Source: Acidimicrobiia bacterium
Lineage (GTDB): Bacteria; Actinomycetota; Acidimicrobiia; IMCC26256; PALSA-555
Assembly: GCA_035948415.1 (NCBI GenBank)
Contig: DASZJD010000054.1
Span: forward strand, 1 to 64,000
DNA length: 64,000 nt
Direction: 5' to 3'
This document shows positions 51,738 through 61,114 of the stretch, piece by piece. The position numbers and the translations under genes are program-made. The notes under the pieces were generated by a model that did no database searches, had not been told where the DNA came from, and worked only from the letters and a program-made list of their open reading frames with translations. Numbering within the stretch: position 1 is the first letter of the stretch; every line of letters begins with the position of its first letter.

Positions 51738-52205
51738 TCAGCCGGGGGGCGGCAGGTAGGCCGAGGCGGTCAGGTCGCCGGCGTCGCTCTCGAGGACCCA
51801 GGTCGAGCCCTTCTCGAGCCGGGCCTCGCCGTTCAGTCCCCCGACCTGGCGGAAGTGATCGAGGAGCTCCTCGATCACGTCGCCGTGGGTGCACAGCACC
51901 GTGGGCTCGTCGGTGACCTTCTCGACCAGTCGGAGGGCCTCGGTGAGCGGCGTCCCCTCGGCGAGCGACGGCGACGGCTCGATCGGGAGGCCGAGGCGGC
52001 GGGCGAGCGGCTCGACCGTCTGGCCGCAGCGCACGAACGGGCTCGAGACGATCCGGGTGACGCCGCAGCCGGCGAGCAGCCCCGCGATCCCCTCGGCCTG
52101 GCGGTGACCCACCTTGCTGAGGGGCCGCTGCTCGTCGGGACCGTCCCAGCGGCTGCGGCTGCCGGCCTTGGCGTGGCGGACGAGGAAGACCGGTGTCGTG
52201 CTCAC
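51738..52205 (-). CDS. SixA-type histidine phosphatase
   Basis: A 155-residue phosphohistidine/histidine phosphatase. The catalytic His is in FLVRHAKAGS and the second in VLCTHGDVIEE; RPLSKVGHRQAEGIAGLL and IVSSPFVRCGQTVEPL are family marks. The GTG at 52205 overlaps the NUDIX stop by 4 bp. In mycobacteria these two domains form one protein (MutT1); here they are separate but coupled. Confidence 0.87.
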   Translation of the reverse strand: MSTTPVFLVRHAKAGSRSRWDGPDEQRPLSKVGHRQAEGIAGLLAGCGVTRIVSSPFVRCGQTVEPLARRLGLPIEPSPSLAEGTPLTEALRLVEKVTDEPTVLCTHGDVIEELLDHFRQVGGLNGEARLEKGSTWVLESDAGDLTASAYLPPPG

Positions 52206-52636
52206 GGTTGGTGGCGGCCCCGGGGCAGGCGGTCGAGGAGGTCTCGGTCGTGTGGGTAAGTGAGGAGTCTGGCAGCCTCGTCCGGCGCGAGCCAACGCAG
52301 CTCGTCCACCTCGGCATTGGGGGCGAAACCCTTCTCCTCGTCCGGGGCCTCGGGCTCCATGAGCCAGTACCGAACCCACTTCGGCCGGCCCCGCCGGTCC
52401 CGGTAGCGGGTCTCGCCGAGGGGGGCGACGATCCGGCACCGCAGCCCGGTCTCCTCCTCCACCTCGCGCAGGGCCCCGGCCTCGGCGCTCTCGCCGTCGG
52501 CGAGCTTGCCCTTCGGGAGGCTCCAGTCGTCGTAGGCGGGTCGATGGATGACGACGACCCGCTCGCCCCGGCGCACGACGCCGCCGGCGGCCTGCACGGT
52601 GGGGGTGGTCGGGTCCGGGTCCCCGGTCCGGCTCAC
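52202..52636 (-). CDS. NUDIX hydrolase (MutT1-like)
   Basis: A 144-residue NUDIX hydrolase with the full G-x5-E-x7-REUxEExGU box (GKLADGESAEAG, then ALREVEEETGL). The N-terminal VQAAGGVVRRGERVVVIHRP and DDWSLPKGKL fit MutT1/diadenosine-polyphosphate hydrolases. The GTG at 52636 overlaps the CYTH-CHAD stop by 4 bp. Together with the following phosphatase it should act like mycobacterial MutT1 on oxidised nucleotides or dinucleoside polyphosphates. Confidence 0.88.
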   Translation of the reverse strand: MSRTGDPDPTTPTVQAAGGVVRRGERVVVIHRPAYDDWSLPKGKLADGESAEAGALREVEEETGLRCRIVAPLGETRYRDRRGRPKWVRYWLMEPEAPDEEKGFAPNAEVDELRWLAPDEAARLLTYPHDRDLLDRLPRGRHQP

Positions 52637-54132
52637 AGCCAGTGGCGGAGCTTCTTGCGGCTGGCGTCCCGCCACGTCGACGGCCAGGCTCGACGGCCGC
52701 GGCTGGCGGCCTCCTGCTCCTGCATGGCGAGCTCGCCGGCGGCGAAGGCGACGCCCGCGTCGGCCGTCCCGGCGGCGGCGTCACGCAGCCATTGGGCGGC
52801 GACGACGGCGTCCTGGTGCTCGCCGAGCACGTCCTGCACCTCGGTCAGCGCGTGCGCCAGCGCCCGCGCCGGCTTGCCGAAGGCGGGCTCGACCGCCTCG
52901 GCCGCGTACCGTGCCCGCTTGGCCCGCTTGCGGACGGCGTGCAGCTCCTCGTCGGCGGGCTCGTCGGCGAGTCGCTCCACGGCCGCGGCCTGGTGGTCCC
53001 ACGCCCGGCGGACCAGCCCACGCAGGACGTCCTCGTCCGGTTCGCCGTCGTGGCGCGGGAGGAGGCGCGGCTGACGGGCGGCGTCGACGAGCCGGTCGAG
53101 GAGCACCGCGTAGCGGTGGCTGCGCAACGCGCCGAGCAGCGCCGTCCGGGCCCGCTCGCGCTCGGCGCGGAGGGCCTCGAGCAGCTGACCGGCCGCGGCG
53201 CGGTCGGGGCCCGGCAGGTGCGCGATCCGTTCCTCGAGCCGGTCGAGGAGCACGTCGGCGTCGCGGACGGCGCCGAGGGCGCCGCCGAGCCAGCCGAGCT
53301 CGTCGCGGAGCGCCTCGGCCCACGTCTCGTCGACGAGGGGCAGGAAGGTGCGCAGGTGGGAGCGCAGCCGGCGGGTCGCGACCCGGGCCTGGTGGACGTC
53401 CTCGGGGTCCTCGCCCCGGCGCACGCCCGGGTCGTGGGCGACGAGCCGGGCCACGGGCGTGGCCAGCGCCGCCCGCACTACGTCGCCGACGGTGCGCGCC
53501 GGGCCGCTCGCGGGGGCGATGTCGGGCGGGCCGGCGGCTCGGGGCCCGAGGGCCCGCACGATCTTCGGGGTCGGGTCGGGCGGACCGGCGCCAGCGGCGC
53601 GCAGGCGGGCCACGATCGCCGCCGCCTGGGCCTCGGGGGCGTCGTCGGCCAGCTCGAACTCGAGCTCGCGGAAGGCGCGCACCGGGCCGTCGCCGCCGAG
53701 GACGGCCACGTCGTCGTCGACGACCTCCCCGATCGGCGCCCCCGACGTCGTGCGCAGCCGGACGGCGCGCCGCGTGGTCCGCAGCCGGGCCACCGGGCCC
53801 ACCGAGGCGCTGCGCGTCAGCGCTCGCACCAGCTCGAGGGCCTCGGCCGGGGGGCTGCCGGCCTCCCCGGGGACGGCGTAGGTCGTCCGGTCGAGGCGGC
53901 CGTCGCCGCCCGCGTCGGCGCGCGGCAGCTTCACCGCCCAGCCTTCGTCGTTGCGGTGCCGCAAGGACGCCCGGGCTCGGGTCAGGCGCAGGTCGTCGGT
54001 GTCGTAGTACACCGCGAGGAGATAGAGGGTGCCGGCCGGTTCGGCGACGACGCCCGCCAGCGGGTCCGACAGCGGTGGGAGGGCGCTCGCGGGCGGGGCG
54101 GCGAGCTTGATCTCGCGTTCGACGACGGTCAC
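52633..54132 (-). CDS. CYTH-CHAD domain protein
   Basis: A 499-residue protein. The N-terminal CYTH domain begins VEREIKLA (ExExK) and continues with YYDTDDLRLTRARASLRHR and the KLPR block; these domains bind or hydrolyse triphosphates. From about residue 220 a CHAD helical domain follows (VHQARVATRRLRSHLRTFLP, VRKRAKRARYAAEAVEP), rich in His and Arg that bind polyphosphate. The GTG at 54132 overlaps the ppk stop by 4 bp. Its place after ppk supports a role on polyphosphate granules or triphosphate turnover. Confidence 0.9.
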   Translation of the reverse strand: MTVVEREIKLAAPPASALPPLSDPLAGVVAEPAGTLYLLAVYYDTDDLRLTRARASLRHRNDEGWAVKLPRADAGGDGRLDRTTYAVPGEAGSPPAEALELVRALTRSASVGPVARLRTTRRAVRLRTTSGAPIGEVVDDDVAVLGGDGPVRAFRELEFELADDAPEAQAAAIVARLRAAGAGPPDPTPKIVRALGPRAAGPPDIAPASGPARTVGDVVRAALATPVARLVAHDPGVRRGEDPEDVHQARVATRRLRSHLRTFLPLVDETWAEALRDELGWLGGALGAVRDADVLLDRLEERIAHLPGPDRAAAGQLLEALRAERERARTALLGALRSHRYAVLLDRLVDAARQPRLLPRHDGEPDEDVLRGLVRRAWDHQAAAVERLADEPADEELHAVRKRAKRARYAAEAVEPAFGKPARALAHALTEVQDVLGEHQDAVVAAQWLRDAAAGTADAGVAFAAGELAMQEQEAASRGRRAWPSTWRDASRKKLRHWL

Positions 54133-56225
54133 GCCCGGGCCTGCGCCCGCTCCGTGGCGAGGGCGCGGAGCCGGGCCTGCGCGTCGAGACCCACGAGGGT
54201 CTCCACCTTGTGCCACACGCCGTCGGCGGCCAGCTGCCAGGCCAGGACGTCGTCGGCGAGGTTCACGGTCAGGATCTCGTCGAGTCGAGCGCGGAGCGCG
54301 GGCACGTCGACCGGGCAGAGGGCCTCGACCCGGCGGTCGAGGTTGCGGGGCATGAGGTCGGCCGAGCCGATCAGGTACGTGGCCCGGGCCGGGTCGGCGC
54401 CGAAGCGGAAGATCCGCGAGTGCTCGAGGAACCCACCGACGAGCGATCGGACCCGGATGCGCTCCGACCGGCCGGGCACCTGCGGGCGGAGGCAGCAGAT
54501 CCCGCGCACGACGAGGTCGATCTCGGTGCCGGCGCCGGAGGCGGCGTAGAGCTCGTCGATGAGCTCGGGATCCACGAGGCTGTTCATCTTCATGACGATG
54601 CGCCCCCCGGGCCCCTTCGCCGCCTCGGCGCGGATCTGGTCGCGCAGCGCGGGGCGCAGGTCCTCGGGTGCCACCAGCAGTCGCCGGTAGCGCACCGACC
54701 GGCTGTAGCCGGTCAGGTGGTTGAACAGCTCGGCGAGGTCGGCGCCGAGCGCCGGGTCGGCGGACAGCAGCCCGAGGTCCTCGTAGAGGGTCGCCGTCTT
54801 CGGGTTGTAGTTGCCGGTCCCGACGTGGCAGTAGCGGCGAACGCCGTCGTCCTCCTGGCGGACGACGAGGAGGATCTTGGCGTGGGTCTTGAGCCCCACG
54901 AGGCCGTACACGACGTGGACGCCGGCCTCCTCGAGGACGCGTGCCCGCTCGATGTTCGCCTGCTCGTCGAAGCGCGCCTTAAGCTCGACGAGCGCCACGA
55001 CCTGCTTGCCCTGGCGGGCGGCGTCCACGAGCGAGCGCACGATGGAGCTGTCGGGGCCCGCGGTGCGGTAGATGGTCTGCTTGATCGCCAGGACCTTCGG
55101 GTCGCGCGACGCCTGGTCGACGAACGCCTCGACCGAGCTCGCGAACGAGTCGTATGGGTGGTGGACGAGGATGTCGCCGCCGCGCAGCAGTCGGAACAGG
55201 TTGGGGGTCTCGTCGCCCGTTTGGAGGAGCCCGGGCGGGCTCTGGGGGAGCCACGGCTCGTCCTTGAGGTCGGGTCGCTCGAGCCCGCAGATGTCGAAGA
55301 GCCCGCTGAGGTCGAGCGGCCCGTCGATGCTGACGACGGCGGCGGGCGGGATCTCGAGCTCGCGGCACAGCACGTCGAGGACCTCGTCGCTCATCGACGC
55401 GTCGACCTCGAGGCGCACCGTGTGCCCGAACTTCGTGCGCCGGTGCAGCACCGACTCGATCGCCTCGAGCAGGTCCTCGTCCTCGTCGTCGAGCTCGAAG
55501 TCGGCGTCGCGCGTCACGCGGAACGGGACGTGGTCGAGGATCTCCATGCCCGGGAAGAGGCGGCCGAGGTGGGCGGCGATGACCTGCTCGAGGGGGACGA
55601 ATCGCGCCTCGCCCGGCAGGGGCACGAAGCGGGGCAGCGCGGGCGGGACCTTGATCCGCGCGAACCGCTGCTCGCCCGTCTCGGGGTCGCGCACGACCAC
55701 GGCCAGGTTCAGCGACAGGTTGGAGATGTACGGGAAGGGGTGCGCAGGGTCGACCGCCAGCGGCGTGAGCACCGGGTAGACGCGCTCCTCGAAGGTGCGC
55801 TGCAGCTCGAACCGGTCGGCGTCGTCGAGGTCCGGCCAGCCCTCGAAGCGGATCCCGGCCTCCCGGAGGCGGGGGGCGACGTCCTTCGTGAAGGCGGTGG
55901 TGTGACGGTCGACGAGTGCACGCACCTGCTCGCGGATGGCGCGGATGGTCTCGAGCGGGTCGAGGCCGTCGGGGGAGCGAGCGCGCAGCCCGGCCAGCAC
56001 CTGCTCCTGGATGCCGGACACGCGAACCTGGAAGAACTCGTCGAGGTTCGACGAGAAGATGGCGAGGAACTTCGCCCGCTCGAGCAGGGGACGGCCCGGG
56101 TCCTCGGCCAGCGCCAGCACTCGCGCGTTGAAGTCGAGCCAGGACAACTCGCGGTTCAGGAAGCGGTCGCCGTCTCCCTCTTCGCGCGTGGTGGGAGCGG
56201 CCGGCGCACCGGTCGGCACGGCCAT
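54129..56225 (-). CDS. ppk: Polyphosphate kinase 1
   Basis: PPK1 makes polyphosphate from ATP reversibly. Motifs: FLNRELSWLDFNARVLALAE and FSSNLDEFFQVRV at the N-terminus, ILVHHPYDSF near residue 353, the autophosphorylated His in LKTHAKILL near 445 and YCHVGTGNYNPKTA near 466. Length 698 residues is standard. The ATG at 56225 follows TACCAT by 6 nt. It heads a four-gene leftward operon with three 4-bp overlaps: CYTH-CHAD, NUDIX and histidine phosphatase. Confidence 0.96.
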   Translation of the reverse strand: MAVPTGAPAAPTTREEGDGDRFLNRELSWLDFNARVLALAEDPGRPLLERAKFLAIFSSNLDEFFQVRVSGIQEQVLAGLRARSPDGLDPLETIRAIREQVRALVDRHTTAFTKDVAPRLREAGIRFEGWPDLDDADRFELQRTFEERVYPVLTPLAVDPAHPFPYISNLSLNLAVVVRDPETGEQRFARIKVPPALPRFVPLPGEARFVPLEQVIAAHLGRLFPGMEILDHVPFRVTRDADFELDDEDEDLLEAIESVLHRRTKFGHTVRLEVDASMSDEVLDVLCRELEIPPAAVVSIDGPLDLSGLFDICGLERPDLKDEPWLPQSPPGLLQTGDETPNLFRLLRGGDILVHHPYDSFASSVEAFVDQASRDPKVLAIKQTIYRTAGPDSSIVRSLVDAARQGKQVVALVELKARFDEQANIERARVLEEAGVHVVYGLVGLKTHAKILLVVRQEDDGVRRYCHVGTGNYNPKTATLYEDLGLLSADPALGADLAELFNHLTGYSRSVRYRRLLVAPEDLRPALRDQIRAEAAKGPGGRIVMKMNSLVDPELIDELYAASGAGTEIDLVVRGICCLRPQVPGRSERIRVRSLVGGFLEHSRIFRFGADPARATYLIGSADLMPRNLDRRVEALCPVDVPALRARLDEILTVNLADDVLAWQLAADGVWHKVETLVGLDAQARLRALATERAQARA

Positions 56226-56396
56226 GGCCTGATGGTAGCGGCGCCGGCTCCGACGCTCCCCGGGGCCTCGGCGCGCCGCGGGATCGCGTGACGTGTCGGT
56301 GACCGTCAGGTGAAGGTTCGACGCCGGCACGGCCGGCGCCGGGCGCTCGTCCACGCCGGGTGACCGTGGGGCCGCGCCGCTACTGTCGATGTACCG

Positions 56397-57866
56397 ATGC
56401 CTGTGGAGCGCACCTCCCTGTTCCGGGCCCTCGTCGACCGGTTCCTCGCCCTCATGCCGCCCACGCCGTTCGGGCGGCTGGTCCGGGCCCACCTCGTCAC
56501 GATGTGCGCCGACGCCTGCGTGGCCGCGTCCCTTGCGGGGTCGCTCTTCTTCCAGAAGCCGAGCAGCGGGGCGCGGGGCTCGGTCCTGCTCTACCTCTTG
56601 CTCACCATGGCGCCGTTCACGGTCGTGGCCCCGGTCATCGGGCCCGCCCTCGACCGGGTGCGGGGCGGCCGTCGGCTCCTCATCGTCGCTTCCTGCGTCG
56701 GCCGCGCCGCGCTCTGCCTGATCATGGCCTCGGTCGTGACGAAGCCGTCGCCCGAGGGCCTCCTCGTCTACCCGTTCGCGTTCGGCGTCCTCGTGCTGTC
56801 GAAGGGCTACTCGGTGGCTCGGAGCTCCCTGGTACCGGACCTCGTCGACGAACGCACGTCGCTCGTGCAGGCCAACTCGCGGCTGGCGATCATCAGCGCC
56901 GTCGCCGCCCTGCTCGGCGGCGCGCCGGCGCTCGTCGTCCAGCAGCTGTTCGGCGCGGACTGGTCGCTGCGGCTGGCCGTAGTCGTGTTCATCGTCGCGG
57001 CGTCGTACGCCCTCCGGATTCCACGCGTCGAGCGCGTCACCGGCCGCGAGGCGGCCGCCCGGGAGCGCGAGGAGCTCCACCAGCCGTCGATCCTCCTCGC
57101 CGCGTCGGCGATGGCGATCCTGCGGGGCGCGATGGGCTTCCTCCAGTTCTTCGCCGCCTTCACGTTCAAGCACGACCTCTTCGCGCTCGGGGTCGCCGCG
57201 GCCGCGGCCGGGATCGGTCTGTTCGCCGGCAACCTCCTCGCGCCCTGGCTGCGCTCCCACGTCCGCGAGGAGCTCATCCTCGCCGGGGCCCTCCTCGGCG
57301 CCGCCGCCGCCACGCTGTTCGGCGTGCTGCTCATGAAGACGCTCGGGATCCCGTTCGCCTTCCTCGCCGTCGGGCTCGGCGCCGCCGCGGGGAAGATCGG
57401 GTTCGACAGCCTGCTGCAACGCGACGGACCCGACGCGGTCCGAGGCCGCGCCTTCGCGCGTTTCGAGACCCGGTTCCAAGGCGCGTGGGTCGTCGGGGCG
57501 GTGCTCGGGATCATCCCGGTCGTCGCCCCCGCCGGGCTGGCCGTGCTCGGGATCGTCCTGGCCTTCGGCGGCGTCTCGTACCTCGCGGCGCTGCGCGCGG
57601 CCCGGACCCGGCCGCCACGGTCGAAGCTCCGACCCGAGGCGGTGGACCGGGCCCTCGGCCGGGCTCGCGACAACCTTCGGGACCGCCGTCGGCAGAGCCG
57701 AGCGGGGCGGCGCAGGGCCGCGGCGAGGCGCCGCCGCCAGCTGGCCGGCGGCGCCGCGGAGCCGCGCCGGCCCGGGCACGGTGACGACGGCCTGCCGTAC
57801 CCGCCGCCCCCGCCGGCGACCGAGCCGGCCCCGCCGCCGCCCCCGCGGCGAGCCCCGCGCCCCTGA
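56397..57866 (+). CDS. MFS transporter with long basic/proline tail
   Basis: A 489-residue major-facilitator protein with about 11-12 helices (for example LLYLLLTMAPFTVVAPVIGP and ILAGALLGAAAATLFGVLLM). The motif ALDRVRGGRRLLI resembles the MFS loop 2-3 motif. After the last helix, from about residue 405, comes a tail with many Arg (RDRRRQSRAGRRRAAARRRR) and then a run of prolines, likely disordered and cytoplasmic. TACTGT lies 10 nt before the ATG. It is divergent from ppk; substrate unknown. Confidence 0.82.
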   Translation: MPVERTSLFRALVDRFLALMPPTPFGRLVRAHLVTMCADACVAASLAGSLFFQKPSSGARGSVLLYLLLTMAPFTVVAPVIGPALDRVRGGRRLLIVASCVGRAALCLIMASVVTKPSPEGLLVYPFAFGVLVLSKGYSVARSSLVPDLVDERTSLVQANSRLAIISAVAALLGGAPALVVQQLFGADWSLRLAVVVFIVAASYALRIPRVERVTGREAAAREREELHQPSILLAASAMAILRGAMGFLQFFAAFTFKHDLFALGVAAAAAGIGLFAGNLLAPWLRSHVREELILAGALLGAAAATLFGVLLMKTLGIPFAFLAVGLGAAAGKIGFDSLLQRDGPDAVRGRAFARFETRFQGAWVVGAVLGIIPVVAPAGLAVLGIVLAFGGVSYLAALRAARTRPPRSKLRPEAVDRALGRARDNLRDRRRQSRAGRRRAAARRRRQLAGGAAEPRRPGHGDDGLPYPPPPPATEPAPPPPPRRAPRP

Positions 57867-57918
57867 GCGGCACCGAAACCGCCGCGCCGGGCGCGGCCAG
57901 CGTGCGAGCATCGACGCC

Positions 57919-59133
57919 GTGCCCGTCGAGTTCCGACCCATCGAGACCGCCGAGGTCCCCGCGTTCGCGCGCGCCGCCGCGGTCGGCTTCGGCGAGCGCC
58001 CCACCTACGCCGAGGAGCACCCGCGCTGGGTCAGCCTCGACCTGGACCGGACCCGGGCCGGCTTCGACGGGGAGGACCTGGTCGCGACGTCGCGGAACTA
58101 CTCGCTCGAGCTGTCCCTCCCGGGCGGCGCGGTGCTCCCGGCCGCCGGGGTCAGCGCCGTGACCGTCCGCCCGACCCACCGCCGCCGGGGCCTGCTGCGC
58201 TCGATCATGCGCGAACTGCTGGACGAGGCCACGACTCGCGGCGAGGCGGTCGCGATGCTGACCGCGAGCGAAGGCTCGATCTACGAGCGGTTCGGGTTCG
58301 GCATCACGACGCGCTCGATGGCGATCGAGCTCGACCGCCGCGACGTCCAGTTCGTCCGGCCTCGCCCGGAGGGGCAGCTGCGGCTTCTCGACGCCGACGA
58401 GGCGGCGAAGCTGGAGCCCGACGTCTTCGAGCGGGTTCGGCGCGCCTACCCGGGGGCGGTGTCGCGCCCGGACGCGTGGTGGAGCGACGAGCAGTGGGAT
58501 CCGCGCTTCGGGGTGCGCTTCGACGTCGCGTACGAGGCCAACGGCGTCGTCGCCGGCTACGCCTGCTACGGACTCCACGAGACGCACGACCCGAGCTCGG
58601 GCTCTGGGAGCCGGCTCGTCGTCCGCGATGTCGTGGCCGCGGACCCGGCCGCGCTCCACGGGCTGTGGCGGTACCTGTGCGAGGTCGACCTCGTGCGCAC
58701 GATCAGCGACCGGGGCGCGCCGCTCGACCTGCCCCTGGCGTGGTGGCTGGCCTCGAACCGGGCGGTGCGGGTCCGCGCCGTCAAGGACGAGGTCTGGACC
58801 CGGCTGCTCGACGTGCCGGCCGCGCTCGCGGCCCGGACCTACGCCAGCGAGGGACGCCTCACGCTCGGCGTGCGCGACGAGTCCCGCCCGGGCGGCCGGG
58901 CCGACGGGACGTTCACGCTCGAGGCCGGCCGCGACGGCGCCGACGTGCAGGAGGGCGGCCGACCTGACCTCGAGTGCAGCGTGAGCGCGGTGTCGGCGGC
59001 CTGGCTCGGCGGGGTGCGGTGGACGACCCTCGCCGCCGCCGGCCTCGTCGACGAGCGGACCGACCGGGCGCTCGCCCGGGCCGACCAGCTCTTCCCGTGC
59101 GACCCGCTGCCGTTCCCGTTCACCTGGTTCTGA
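57919..59133 (+). CDS. Eis-family GNAT N-acetyltransferase
   Basis: A 404-residue acetyltransferase of the Eis type. The first GNAT domain has the CoA-binding block VSAVTVRPTHRRRGLLRSIM and YERFGFGITTRS; a second degenerate GNAT domain and a sterol-carrier-like C-terminal domain follow, ending in FPFTWF. The carboxyl-terminal Phe is the catalytic base in Eis. Family members acetylate aminoglycosides, polyamines or protein lysines. The GTG at 57919 gives the family N-terminus MPVEFRPI. Confidence 0.88.
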   Translation: MPVEFRPIETAEVPAFARAAAVGFGERPTYAEEHPRWVSLDLDRTRAGFDGEDLVATSRNYSLELSLPGGAVLPAAGVSAVTVRPTHRRRGLLRSIMRELLDEATTRGEAVAMLTASEGSIYERFGFGITTRSMAIELDRRDVQFVRPRPEGQLRLLDADEAAKLEPDVFERVRRAYPGAVSRPDAWWSDEQWDPRFGVRFDVAYEANGVVAGYACYGLHETHDPSSGSGSRLVVRDVVAADPAALHGLWRYLCEVDLVRTISDRGAPLDLPLAWWLASNRAVRVRAVKDEVWTRLLDVPAALAARTYASEGRLTLGVRDESRPGGRADGTFTLEAGRDGADVQEGGRPDLECSVSAVSAAWLGGVRWTTLAAAGLVDERTDRALARADQLFPCDPLPFPFTWF

Positions 59134-59151
59134 GCGGCGCGCCGCGGCCGG

Positions 59152-59895
59152 TCAGGCCCAGCCGCTCGTCGCGCCCCGCACCATGCCGAACGGCCCGGCC
59201 GGCCACCGGAAGCAGTCCATCATCAGCTGGTCGACCTCCTCGGCCGACGCCACGCCCTCGGCGACGACCCGTCGGGCCTCGACGAGCATGGCGGCGTAGA
59301 CGCGGTTGGCGACGAACCCCCACTCGGTGTCGACGTCGCGCACGACGACCGGGTGCTTGGCGCACGCGCGCGCGACGCCGCAGACGACCTCGACCGTCTC
59401 CGGCGCCGTGTCGGCGGTCCGGACGATCTCGGCGAACGCCATGACCGGGGCCGGCGACGCCCAGTGCCAGCCGACGACCCGCTCGGGCCGGTCGGTCACG
59501 GCGGCCAGCGCCGCGATCGGGTAGCCGGAGGTGTTCGAGGCCAGGATCGTCGCCGGCGGCGCGACCCGGTCGAGCTCCCGGAACACCGACACCTTCAGCC
59601 CCAGGCGCTCCGGCACCGCCTCGATGACCAGATCGGTCGTCGCCGCGTCGTCGAACGACGGCGAGAAGGTGAGGCGCCGCAACGCCGCGTCGGCCTGCTC
59701 GCGCGACAGCTTCTGGCGCTCCACCCCCCGTTCGAGCCCGTACCGGCCGGTCGTCACGTGCTCGCGGCCGCGGGCGAGCGCGTCGGGGTCGACGTCGTAG
59801 CAGACGGTCGGGTAGCCGGCGGTCGCGGTGACCTGGGCGATGCCGCTGCCCATGACCCCGGCGCCCAGGACGCCGATCCGAGGCGCGTCGGTCAC
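59152..59895 (-). CDS. 3-hydroxyacyl-CoA dehydrogenase family protein
   Basis: A 247-residue NAD-dependent dehydrogenase of the 3-hydroxybutyryl-CoA type. The Rossmann motif is IGVLGAGVMGSGIAQVTATA; catalytic Glu lies in LVIEAVPERLG, Ser/Asn in ILASNTSGYPIAAL and His in VVGWHWASPAPVM. The C-terminal helical domain ends GPFGMVRGATSGWA and is shorter than usual (about 280), perhaps truncated. The GTG at 59895 overlaps the metalloprotease stop by 4 bp. Confidence 0.87.
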   Translation of the reverse strand: MTDAPRIGVLGAGVMGSGIAQVTATAGYPTVCYDVDPDALARGREHVTTGRYGLERGVERQKLSREQADAALRRLTFSPSFDDAATTDLVIEAVPERLGLKVSVFRELDRVAPPATILASNTSGYPIAALAAVTDRPERVVGWHWASPAPVMAFAEIVRTADTAPETVEVVCGVARACAKHPVVVRDVDTEWGFVANRVYAAMLVEARRVVAEGVASAEEVDQLMMDCFRWPAGPFGMVRGATSGWA

Positions 59896-61103
59896 GGCCG
59901 CTCCGGCTCGTCGAGATCGAGCTCGACGCGTGCGAGCCACAGACCGGGGGCGGCGAGCTCGGGCCCCGTCGGGACCATGGGTGGCGCCTCCCACAGGCGG
60001 TTCAGGCTCTCCGCTCCGGCGCGCTCGACGACGCCGGCGCAGAAGGCCGCACCGAGCTCGTAGTCCTCGCGCTCGAGCGTGAGGCCCAGCAGCTGCTCGA
60101 CGAACCGGGTCGCCTCGCCCCGTTCGATGCGGTGGCGCGCGATCGCCTCGTGGACGCGCGCGAACGACGGCACCAGTTTGTCCCCTACCCGCCGGAGCAC
60201 GTCGTCGGCGTAGCCCTCGAGCACGGCGTGGAAGATCCGCAGCGACTCGAGGAGCTGCTCCTGTCGGGGCGAGGTCATGGCGCCGAGCAGCTCCTCAGGC
60301 CGCTCGGCGAGGCTCTGGAGCGACTCGGGGTTCGCCGGGTCCAGGTCGCCCAGGCGCGCCCCGAGGACGGTCGGGTCCACCTCGTACGCGGAGACGTACT
60401 CGGTGGCGAGGCTCACGAGCCGCTCCCGCACCCACGGCACCGACCGGGTGGCGGCGTGCACCACCTCGTGCAGCGCCACGGTGAAGCGCAGGTCGGCCCG
60501 CTCGAGCGACCAGGCCTCCTCGAAGACGTCGAGGTTCGGCACGACGAAGCACAGCGAGGGCGCGTCCGACGCGGGGAGCGGGAGGTCGTACCGGCCCAGC
60601 GCGTGCTGGGCCAGGTAGCCGATCATCGATCCCGCCTGGACCCCGAGGAGCAGCGGGGCCAGCATCGGTAGGAGGGCGGCGAGCGGGTCCGCGCCCGGGC
60701 CGCCCGGGGCTCCGCCCGTCACCTCGCCCTCGCCGCCTCGGAAGGCCCGGCCCAACGTCGTGGCGAGGGCGTCGAGGACCGGGCGGAGCGCCTGGAGGTG
60801 GAGCTCGGCCCAGCCCTGCCGACCGGTGACGAGCGTGGAGGCGGTGAACGTGGCCGTGAGCCCGGTCTCGGCGACCACGTGGGTCTGCGCCGCCTGGGCG
60901 AGCTCCTCGAGGTTCGCGACCGCCGCCCCGTCGACGTCCCGCTCCGGCACGCCGTCGGTGGCCACGTGCCGGGCCACCTGCGCCGCGATCTCCCAGTTGA
61001 CCGGCCCGCTCGACTGCAGCATGCGCAGGAGCTGGTTCAGCTCCAGGTTCCCGAACCCGAACGGCAGTGACGGCTCGTCGCCAGGTTGAGGACCGCCGGC
61101 CAC
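59892..61103 (-). CDS. DUF2342 zinc-dependent metalloprotease family protein
   Basis: A 403-residue actinobacterial protein of the family also called 'coenzyme F420 biosynthesis associated'. The zinc motif HEVVH lies in FTVALHEVVHAATRSVPWVR (HExxH). The N-terminal region LELNQLLRMLQSSGPVNWEI and the AAQVARHVATDG block are typical. The GTG at 61103 follows TAGACT by 6 nt, a leaderless start. It overlaps the next gene by 4 bp and its start is only 11 bp from that of the divergent SDR gene. Substrates are unknown. Confidence 0.85.
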   Translation of the reverse strand: MAGGPQPGDEPSLPFGFGNLELNQLLRMLQSSGPVNWEIAAQVARHVATDGVPERDVDGAAVANLEELAQAAQTHVVAETGLTATFTASTLVTGRQGWAELHLQALRPVLDALATTLGRAFRGGEGEVTGGAPGGPGADPLAALLPMLAPLLLGVQAGSMIGYLAQHALGRYDLPLPASDAPSLCFVVPNLDVFEEAWSLERADLRFTVALHEVVHAATRSVPWVRERLVSLATEYVSAYEVDPTVLGARLGDLDPANPESLQSLAERPEELLGAMTSPRQEQLLESLRIFHAVLEGYADDVLRRVGDKLVPSFARVHEAIARHRIERGEATRFVEQLLGLTLEREDYELGAAFCAGVVERAGAESLNRLWEAPPMVPTGPELAAPGLWLARVELDLDEPERP

Positions 61104-61114
61104 GCGGCCAGTCT

